Shown here: positions 57,001 to 64,000 of the stretch, in pieces
Layout of the letters: each line of letters begins with the position of its first letter
Numbering within the stretch: the first letter of the stretch is position 1
NCBI RefSeq assembly: GCF_004011695.2
Contig: NC_082413.1
Location: 1,880,961 to 1,944,960 of the forward strand
DNA length: 64,000 nt
Source: Ascochyta rabiei
Taxonomy: Eukaryota > Ascomycota > Dothideomycetes > Pleosporales > Didymellaceae
Direction of reading: 5' to 3'
Position numbers and translations under genes: made by a program
The notes under the pieces: generated by a model
Databases searched by the model: none
Told to the model about the DNA's origin: nothing
What the model saw: only the letters and a program-made list of their open reading frames with translations

Positions 57001-58726
57001 CATGCTGCCCGCGTCTGTCTCGCCAGGCGGCGTCTCCGTGGTCGTGGCTCCGTTGAATGCCTTGCGAGACGATCTGCAAGATCGCTGCGACCAGCTCGGC
57101 ATCCCCTGCGCGAAGTGGGATGGAAGAAGACCGCCGTACTGGGCTCGTATTGTGCTAGTGACGCCTAAGAGCGCAGTCACAAAGGCGTTTGGCAGGTTCA
57201 TTAACGAAAAGCGCATGCTCCATTAGCTAGATCGTATCGTGATAGACGAGTGCCACGTGCTGCTGGAGTCGACACAGGACTGGCGGCCAGACCTCCTCAA
57301 GATGGTGGAGATGACGGAGAAGGGCACACAGGTTGTCTACCTGACTGCAACCTTGCCGCCCACGCTGCAGCCCGCCTTCTTGCACACCGCAGGGCTCAAT
57401 GCCCAGACCGTAACCATATGCCGCGATGAACGCACCACGCGAACGAACATTGCGTACCAGGTGCTAGAGTACACACATAGCACGCTAGAAAAAGTACTTA
57501 TTAAGCTTGTAGCTGCGAAGAGGAGTAGGTACAGACCTAAGGCGCAGATCATCGTCTATTGTCCAACTGTGGACGAGACGAAACGGCTTGCGAAGCTTCT
57601 GCAGTGCTCTGCATACTACCGTCAGATGGGCTCAGACGAGGAAAAGGCACGCATGGTGCGAAGCTTCACCCTAGGCATAGAGAAGCTTTGTACAGCCACG
57701 AACATGCTAGGTCTTAGGCTCGACGCTGCAGGCGTCTAGGTGGTGATCCACGTTGCTATGTGTCCCCTGCTGCTCCAATATATGCAAGAGAGCGGCCAGG
57801 CAGGACAAACAGGGCTTAACAGCAAGTCTATTGTTATGAGAGCGTGCTATGTAACGAAAGAGGGGAGGGTAGAGAAGGCGCTCGGCTACAAGCTGGAGCG
57901 ACCTGCAAAGGAGTTTATGACAGTTAAATCCTGTCAGCGAATCGCGATAGACAAGCACATGGACGGCAGACAGAACAGGCAGCAATGCGAGATAGGAGAG
58001 TCGAAGTGTGATCTATGCGAGCGACACCCCGGTGGTACCAAGCGACAAGCCGTCAAAGAAGAGCAGGAAGAGCCAGAGGAGACGCAGGCCGACACTGCGG
58101 CAGTGGCAGCAGAGGAGCAGCGCAGATGTATAGAGCGAGCTATAGTTGTTAAAGAGCAGAGGGTTAAGATCCAGCAACGGCGAAGGACGGAACAAAAAGT
58201 ATATGACCTGGAGCGGCTAGAGCAGCACTTCCAGCGCTGGAGCAATGCGTGCGCCATCTGCATGGCCACTCAGGCTGACCTGGCGCGCCACGACTGGAAG
58301 GACTGTTCAAAGGCCAGCGGAGCGCAGATGACATTAATGGAGTCTAAGGTAAAATCTATGCACTAAGTAAAGTGGGAGAAGTATGCGCAGTGTTTTTACT
58401 GCTAGGCGCCCCAAGCCATCTGCAACAAGTGGAAGGAAACAAGCATACAGGGTGCGTTTAAGACACAAGGGATGCATGTGCCTTGCCAGTACGATGGAGT
58501 GCTCCAGAGAGCAGTAGCTGCGCTGCTTGCCTGCCAGCCACTGATGTGCACGCCATGGCTGGAGCAGCAGATGCAAGACGCCGCGATTGTGCACGGTAGC
58601 GATGAGCTCTGGCTTTACAAGTGGCTCGGATTAAAGATCAAGATAGGCCAGAGAGACGCGAGCCAGATGTGTCGTTTCCTATATGCTTGGGAGGAGGGGC
58701 ATGTGCAGTCGTATTTAGCAGACTAG
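54065..58726 (+). pseudogene. Telomere-linked RecQ helicase with OrsD-like N-terminus, pseudogene 2
   Basis: About 1554 codons stay in one frame from about 54065 to TAG 58724-58726, broken by nine stops at 55010, 55079, 56468, 56528, 56759, 57224, 57737, 58364 and 58403. Each fits CAG/CAA/CGA/TGG changed by RIP. The N-terminus has two Cys-x2-Cys/His-type fingers (about 54158-54230 and 54383-54455) as in OrsD proteins, a helical middle, then a RecQ core: MATGTGKS (56969-56992), IDECH (57242-57256), TATLPPT (about 57343), and motif VI reading QESGQAGQ in place of QESGRAGR. A C-terminal Cys-rich part (CDLCERH, CAICMATQ) follows. No clear ATG is seen at the N-terminus. Homologues cap chromosome ends in many fungi; this copy is dead. 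Confidence 0.85.
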
Positions 58727-58914
58727 AAAGAATGTGTTTAATATAACCGTAACCCGAAACCTTAGGTCAGGAGAAGTCAGGAGAAACGTGCTGTAGGCTG
58801 ACTTGCGACTGCACGGTGATCACAAGTCAGAAAGTGCAAAACAGCTAAATAGCAACACAGACACTTCAGAGACGTAGAAAGAAACGCCCAGAGAAGGGCC
58901 ACTGACCAAAGTAG
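58727..58914. other. 3' flank of helicase pseudogene
   Basis: Normal-composition, 188 bp, no gene. It leads into the minisatellite. Confidence 0.4.
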
Positions 58915-59170
58915 TCCCCACAACCTGAGTGATACCCGCCAACCTAAGTGATACCTGCCAACCCAAGTAGAGCCCCCTAACCCAAGTAGAGCCCCCAACC
59001 CATGCGGATCCCCCAACTCAAGTAGAACCCCCAACCCAAGTAGAGCCCCCAACCCATGCGGATCCCCCAACCTAAGTAGAGCCCCCGACGCCAAGTAGAG
59101 CCCCTAACCCAAGTAGAGCCCCCGACCCAAGTAGAGCCCCCAACCCATGCGGATCCCCCAATCCACGTAG
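58915..59170. repeat. Minisatellite, 18-bp unit AACCCAAGTAGAGCCCCC
   Basis: About 14 units. A recurrent variant reads AACCCATGCGGATCCCCC (near 58998, 59050, 59142). The first units carry GTGATACC in place of GTAGAGCC. The 18-bp period keeps all frames open, so the minus-strand open frames with GLGALLGLG-like repeats are repeat artefacts. Confidence 0.88.
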
Positions 59171-59480
59171 TCAGCACCAACCCGCATAGTTAGCATTAAC
59201 CTGCGTAGTAAGCATTAACCCGCGCAGTAAGTATTAATCCACATAGTCACATAGTCAGCATTAAGCCGCATAGTTAGCACAAACCCGCGTGGTTCCCTGA
59301 GTAGTTCCACAAGTAGTGCGTCAACCCAAGTGGTTGCCCCACCCGAGTGGCACGTCTAACCCGAGTGGGTCCCCCAATCTAAGTGGTTCCCAAGTAGTTC
59401 CCCACGTGGTTCCCTAAGTAGCGCGCCAAGTAGTGCGCCACCCTAAGTGGTCCGAAAGTAGTCCCCTAAAGTGGCCCGAA
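59160..59480. repeat. Diverged minisatellite, 18-bp family, second block
   Basis: Units of AGCATTAACCCGCGTAGT type (about 59180-59290) grade into CCCAAGTGGTTCC/CCAAGTAGTTCC units (about 59300-59480). Both share the AAGTAG/GYGTAGT core with the first block, suggesting continuous divergence from one repeat. Confidence 0.7.
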
Positions 59481-59999
59481 AGTGGTCCCCGCAAGCCAAG
59501 GGAGTCCACATTAGTGCCCCCAAGTAGTAAGAGCCAATCATTTAAGAAGAGCCCCCGATCCAGGAAGAGCCCACAATCTGGAGAGAGCAGACCAAACCAA
59601 GTAAGTCCCTATCTGAAAGCAGCCGTGCGTATTGAAGAAAGTGAGAGTCAGGACAAAGTAAATTTAGATAGATAGTAGAGTAGTTAAGAAAGACATGCGC
59701 AATAGGTAGAAGAGCCAGCAGGATGGTGGATGGGAGAGGTACAAGAAGTTGTTCGTGCAAGAGGGCGTTAATTGCGTTGATCGCGCGAATTTAGATTAGG
59801 TGGGGTTGGTTGCTTTGTAAATCGGGTATAAGAATGAATGGTAGAGGGAAAGGGCATTTGAACAGGGTATCAGGTGGATTAGAAAGATGGAACGGGATAA
59901 AAATGACGTAGAGCAAGGTGTTTTGGGCGTTTACATAGTATTGTCACAAGATAGAACAGTAGTTAGGGGAAGTTTGGCAAATCTAATTATGGTGCCGCA
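59481..59999. other. Subtelomeric sequence, no gene recognised
   Basis: Fading minisatellite-like phrases to about 59600, then unique purine-leaning sequence. Small open frames here show no recognisable domain. Confidence 0.4.
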
Positions 60000-60529
60000 G
60001 CCCAGAAAGGCATTCCTGAACCTGTAGATGCCGTAGTGCGTGAGAGAGGGGCGGGCGGAGGGCCCGTCAGGTGTCACAAAGCAGTTAGGCAGGGCGGTAG
60101 AGGGTAAAGGAGAAAGAGGGGAGGTGGGTAGGGCCGTAATAAGGCATCACGAGCAAAGGATGAAGGAGAGAAGAGAGTAGAATAAGGGTAGGCGGTGGGC
60201 CTGTAATAAGGTATCACGGGAGAGGGGGGTAGAGGGTTGGGCGGGGGGGCCCGTAGATGTGCCCCCGGAGCGATGCGGTTAAGAGTGAAGGAGGGGAGGT
60301 GTTTAAGACCGTGAAGCGGGATAGAGAAGAGTAGCAGGTAAGCAGGGTGAAGAAGAGAAAGTGGGTGGGCGGTAGGCCCGTTAAGTGTTACACAAGAGTG
60401 AAGAGGCAGTTGTAGAGATAGATAAGCGGTACAGAGAGCGGTTTTAAGGCAAATTTTTTTCAGCAACGCAATGGTAGTAGCAATCAGAGTAGCGTTGTTC
60501 ATGCAGCAGTATAACAGCGCGCAAGTAGC
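60000..60529. repeat. G-rich degenerate subtelomeric repeat
   Basis: A phrase like GGGCGGnGGGCCCGTnAnGTGTCAC recurs near 60052, 60128, 60192, 60238 and 60367 with AGAGGGGAGG-type purine spacers, at irregular spacing of roughly 45-130 bp. Cytosine is already scarce except inside these phrases. The last C on the plus strand is at 60529. Confidence 0.6.
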
Positions 60530-62286
60530 AGAGATAGGGTTAAGAGATGTATAAAAGAAGAAAAGGAAAGAAAAGAGAAATGAAAGAATTGTTAAGAGAA
60601 GAGAATAGTAGAGAGGATAAAGTAAGAAGAGAAGTAGAAAAAGGTAAAAAATTGTTAAAAGAGTGTTAGTAGGATAGAAAAGATAGTTAAATGTAGTATT
60701 TAATAAAGAGAGAGTGTAAAAGTATTAGAAAAGATATTTAAAGTGATTAAGATGTAAAGATAGTAAATGAAGAAAAAAGAGTAGAAAATAGAGAAAGATA
60801 AAAAGAAAGAATTAAAAAGAAGAGAAGAAAGTAGAAGAAGAAGTTAGTTTATTAAAAGATGTATGAAATAAAAGAGTAGTTAAATAGAAGGTGAAAAGAA
60901 AAGAAAGATTAGAAAGAGTAAAAGTTGAGAAAAGAAAGAAGGTTGAAGAGAAAAAGTGTAGAAAGAGGAAGGAAAGGAAAAAGTAAAGTAAAAAGGAAAG
61001 TTGTAGTTTGTTAGAAATTTAAAAAGGTTAAGGAAGAAGTAAATAAGGAGAAAAGAAGAGAAAAGGTATAAAAAGAAGTAAAAAGTAGAGAGTATATGTT
61101 TAAAGAGTTTATAAAGAGTTTAGGGAAAGAGATAAGAGATAGAAAGAAGAGAGAGATTGAGAAGAAAATTTAGAAAAGTAGAAAGAATAAGAATAGAGTA
61201 AAGAAAGTAAGAGGTAAGGATAGAAGAAAGAAGTAGAAGAAAAGGAAAAGAAGTTAAAAGAGGTTAGTTAAGAAGAAAATAATGTTTAAGAAAGAAAGAT
61301 AAGAGAGTAAAGTAGGTTAAGAAGAGAGTAAGAATAATAGGTAGGTGTTAGTATAGAAAGAGAGTATAAGTTTAGAAAAGAAAAGTTAGTAGGGTAAGAA
61401 GTAAAAGTAGTGTAAATAAAAGAAAAGAAGAGAGAAGAAGGTTAAAAAGAGAGATAAAAGTAGAAGGTTTTAAAAAATAAAGAAAGTAAGTTGTAAGAAA
61501 GAGAGTAAGAATAAAAGAGAAGAGTAGGGTTAAGTGTAGGAGAAGAAGTAAGAGTAAGAGAAAGAAGGTGTAAGGATAAAGGTGGGAATATTAGTATAGG
61601 AAGAAAGTGTAATTTTAGAGAGAAAAGTAAAAAAAAATTAAGTTAGTAGAGTAAAAGATAGAGTAAAGAGTAAATATAGGTGTAAAGAGAGAAGGAAGAA
61701 AGTTAAGGTGTTAGAAAAGAGAGTAGTAGAGAAAAGTAAGTGGAAAAGATGAGTAGAAAAGATAAGAAGAAGAGAGTAAGTATTAGGAGTAAAAAATTAG
61801 AGAGAGAAGAGAAAGGTAGAAAGAGAATAAGTAAGATAGAGAGAGGGTAAGTGAGAAAGTAAGTGTATGTGTTAGGAAGAAGGTAAGGAATAGAGTGAGA
61901 GAAAGTAGAGAAGAAAGTAATAGTAATAGTTAGGTTTTAGTGTGAGAAGAGAGATAGGGTTTGGAGAAAAGTTAGAAGAGTAAAATTTAAAGTTTTAAAA
62001 AAGAGAGAAGAAGGAGAATAGGAAAAGAAAGAGTAGTAGTTTAAAGAAAGATTATTAAAAAGTAGAGAAGATTAGGAGTAGTAGAGTAAGGAAAGGAAAG
62101 GATAAGGGAAGTAGAAAGGATAAGAAAAGTAGAAAGGATAGAGAAAAGTAGTAAGGATTAGAGAATAGGTATTGTGAGTAGAAGAGTAGAGGAAGAAAAA
62201 GATAAGAGAAGAAGAAGTAGGAGAGAGTAGAATAAAGAGAAGAGTAAAGTAAGGAAGAGAGTAGAGTAAGGAAGAAGGAGAGAATA

Positions 62287-63890
62287 AGTGTAAGGGTTAG
62301 GGTTTTAGAGTAAAAAGAGGGTTAGGGTTTTAGTGTAAGAAGAGAGGTTAGGGTTAAAGTAGGAGAGAGTGTGGAAAGAGAAGAGGTAGAGGTAAGAGTG
62401 TAAGTAAAAGTAAGGAGTAAGGTTTAAGTGTAAGAGAAGAGTAGAGGTAGGAAAGAGAGAGTAGAGAAGAGGGTGAAAGTAGAAATAAGTAGAAGTAAAG
62501 GTAAGGGTGAGGGAGAGAAAGTAGGAGGAAAGAAGAATTTAAGAGTAAGAGAGGGTAGAGTGTAAGAGGAAGAGTTAAGGAGAGAAGTAGAGAGTAAAGA
62601 TTAGAAGAAGGAAGAAAGTAGGGATAAGGAAGAGAAAGTGTAAAGGTTTTAATGTAAGAATAAAGAAGAGTGTAAGAGTAAGTATAAGGGTTTTAGTGTA
62701 GAAGAGGGTTGGGGTTTTAAGTAAAAGTAGAAGAAAAGAGAAAGATGTAGTAAGTGGTAGAAAAGAGTAGAAGAAAGAGAAGGAAGAAGTAGAATAAGTT
62801 AAAGAAAAAGTAGTGTTTAAGAGTTAAGAAAGTAGGAAAAAGGAGAAGAAAGTAGAGGTAATAAGTAAAAAGAGAAAAGAAGTAGTAGAAGTAGTAGAAG
62901 AGGTAGTAGTAGAGAAGGAGTTTAGATTGTAAAAGGGTTAGGGTTTTAGTGTAGGAAAAGTGTTAGGGTTTTGGTGTAGGAAGAGTAGGTAAAGGTTGAG
63001 GAAAAGAAAGGTGAGAAAAGGAAAAAAGAAGAAAGAGAGTTTTGTAGTAAAGTTTTAGAAAAAGAAGGAGAAGGTGAGTGTAGGTTAAAGAAGAAAGTAA
63101 GAGGTGAAAAAAAAGTAAGTAGAAGGAAGTAAGTGTTAGGAGTAAAAAAGTAGAAAGAGAAGGAGAGTTAAGAAGAAGAATTAAGAAGAAGAGAGTAGAA
63201 GTGAAGGTGAAAAAGAGGGAGAAAATGTAGGGGTGAGGGAGAAAGAGAGTAAGAGAGTTAAAGAAGAAGAGTGTAAGGGTAAGGGGTAGGGTTAAGTTAG
63301 AAAGAAGAGTTAGAGGAGTTTAAGGGTTGGGGAAAAAAGGGTAGAAGAGAAGGAGGTGAAAATAGAAGAGAGGGAAGAAAAGTAAAGTAGAGTGTGAAGA
63401 AAGTAAGAAAAAGAAAGTAAGAGTAAAAGTAGTAGTAGAAAGAGAAGTAAGGATAGAAGGAAAAGTAGAAGAAAGAATAGAAAAGAGTAGAGGAAAAGAA
63501 AAGAAAAGGGAAAAAGGGAGTAGAGGTAGAAGTAGTAGTAGTAGAGAAAAGGGTTAGGGTTTTAGAGTAAGAAGAGTGTTAGGGTTTTAGTGTTAGAAAA
63601 GAGGTTAGTAGAGAGAAGTAAGTGGAAAGAGTAGGAAAAGAAAAAAAGAAGGAAGGAGGTTTTAGAGTTGTAAAGAAGGAAAAAGAAGGTAAGTGTAAGG
63701 TGAAGAAGAGAGTAAGGAGTTAAAAAGAGGTAGGTAGGAGAAGGTAAGTGTTAAGAGTAAAAAGAAAAGAGATAAGAAAAAGATAGAGAAAAAGAGTTAA
63801 GAAGAAGGAGTTAAGAAAGAGTAAGAAAAAAAGAGGTTAAGGTGAAAGTAGAAGAGAGTGTAAGTAAGAGTAAGGTTTAGGGTTTTAGTG
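62287..63890 (+). repeat. Interspersed variant telomere words in the C-free tract
   Basis: Near-copies of GTTAGGGTTTTAGTGTARRAAGAG occur near 62293, 62320, 62346, 62686, 62934, 62961, 63550, 63578 and 63872. Each contains GGGTT(A)GGG or TTAGGGTTTTAG, suggesting relics of telomere or subtelomere addition. Confidence 0.75.
62930..63850. repeat. Diverged long tandem repeat, about 620-bp period
   Basis: 62935-63240 and 63552-63850 share the same order of elements: telomere-like pair, GAAAAGAAAAAAAGAAG-type tract, TTTTGTAGTAAAG/TTTTAGAGTTGTAAAG, GGTGAGTGTAGG/GGTAAGTGTAAGG, GTAAGTGTTAGGAGTAAAAA, GAGTTAAGAAGAAG. A third partial copy is near 61760-61880. Divergence includes indels. Confidence 0.55.
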
Positions 63891-63892
63891 TA

Positions 63893-64000
63893 TTAGGGTT
63901 AGGGTTAGGGTTAGGGTTAGGGTTAGGGTTAGGGTTAGGGTTAGGGTTAGGGTTAGGGTTAGGGTTAGGGTTAGGGTTAGGGTTAGGGTTAGGGTTAGGG
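63893..64000 (+). repeat. Telomere, (TTAGGG)18
   Basis: 108 bp of perfect TTAGGG repeats ending at the window edge, G-rich strand running 5' to 3' toward the end. This defines the right chromosome terminus; the true array is probably longer. Confidence 0.99.

Larger units (their letters stand above)
60530..63892. repeat. Cytosine-free subtelomeric tract
   Basis: Inspection of every line from 60530 to the telomere found no C on the plus strand (no G on the minus strand) over 3363 bp. The telomeric repeat that follows is also C-free. The strand is mainly A and G with about one fifth T. TG dinucleotides are frequent, so RIP of the other strand is not evident. It has no coding potential, being full of TAG/TAA/TGA, and contains diverged long repeats and variant telomere words (see separate entries). 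Confidence 0.9.

Noticed and set aside
58777..59180. Minus-strand frames with Gly/Leu repeat peptides
   Set aside because: They are produced by the 18-bp minisatellite, whose period keeps frames open.
60074..60502. Minus-strand frame of 142 codons rich in Pro and Leu
   Set aside because: It lies in a G-rich degenerate repeat whose skew removes stops on that strand; no domain is visible.
1..64000. tRNA or rRNA genes
   Set aside because: I saw no convincing cloverleaf or rRNA core sequence in the gene islands, but a tRNA scan was not possible here.

Overview
The window is the right-hand end of a chromosome of a filamentous ascomycete (Pezizomycotina). It finishes in 18 perfect TTAGGG repeats (63893-64000). 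Genes carry many short GT-AG introns of about 47-115 bp, and the transposable elements are degraded by dense C-to-T/G-to-A change that leaves TpA where CpA stood. CAG, CAA and TGG codons become TAG, TAA or TGA and catalytic Asp codons become Asn, which is the signature of repeat-induced point mutation (RIP). The species cannot be named from the sequence.

Layout, left to right. 1-8385 is a nested transposon block: a RIP-mutated Ty3/Gypsy chromovirus (plus), a Fot1/pogo-like DNA transposon (4521-6387), the 5' end of a Ty1/Copia element (minus) with its LTR, and a 576-bp non-autonomous TIR element. 8.7-17.3 kb is an intact gene island with intron-resolved models: a short-chain dehydrogenase, a Zn2Cys6 transcription factor, a secreted BBE-like FAD oxidase and a cytochrome P450. 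A second P450 lies at 22.6-24.7 kb beyond a Tad1-like LINE (18.5-21.1 kb). Together they look like a tailoring set of a secondary-metabolite cluster with no backbone synthase in the window. A TCGGCT motif and its inverted repeat AGCCGA-N-TCGGCT recur in the promoters of three of these genes.

25.4-44.2 kb is a second transposon block: an inverted pair of equal-length Fot1-like elements (25406-27271 and 42064-43929, each 1866 bp), a Copia element (28038-32883) carrying a LINE fragment with a 14-bp target-site duplication, a Gypsy chromovirus with two 155-bp LTRs (32884-40103), and another Gypsy integrase split by the second Fot1-like copy. 44.4-46.2 kb holds two tandem repeats (186-bp and 54-bp units).

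46.9-64 kb is the telomere-proximal domain. A heavily RIP-mutated OrsD/RecQ-type helicase pseudogene (about 46.9-51.7 kb) is followed by a better preserved telomere-linked RecQ helicase pseudogene (about 54.07-58.73 kb) that reads in one frame through nine stop codons. Head to head with the latter is an unrecognised pseudogene of 611 codons (52094-53926, minus). Beyond come 18-bp minisatellites, a G-rich degenerate repeat and then the strangest feature: from 60530 to the telomere, about 3.4 kb, the plus strand contains no cytosine at all. This tract holds scattered variant telomere repeats and diverged long repeats and runs directly into the TTAGGG array.
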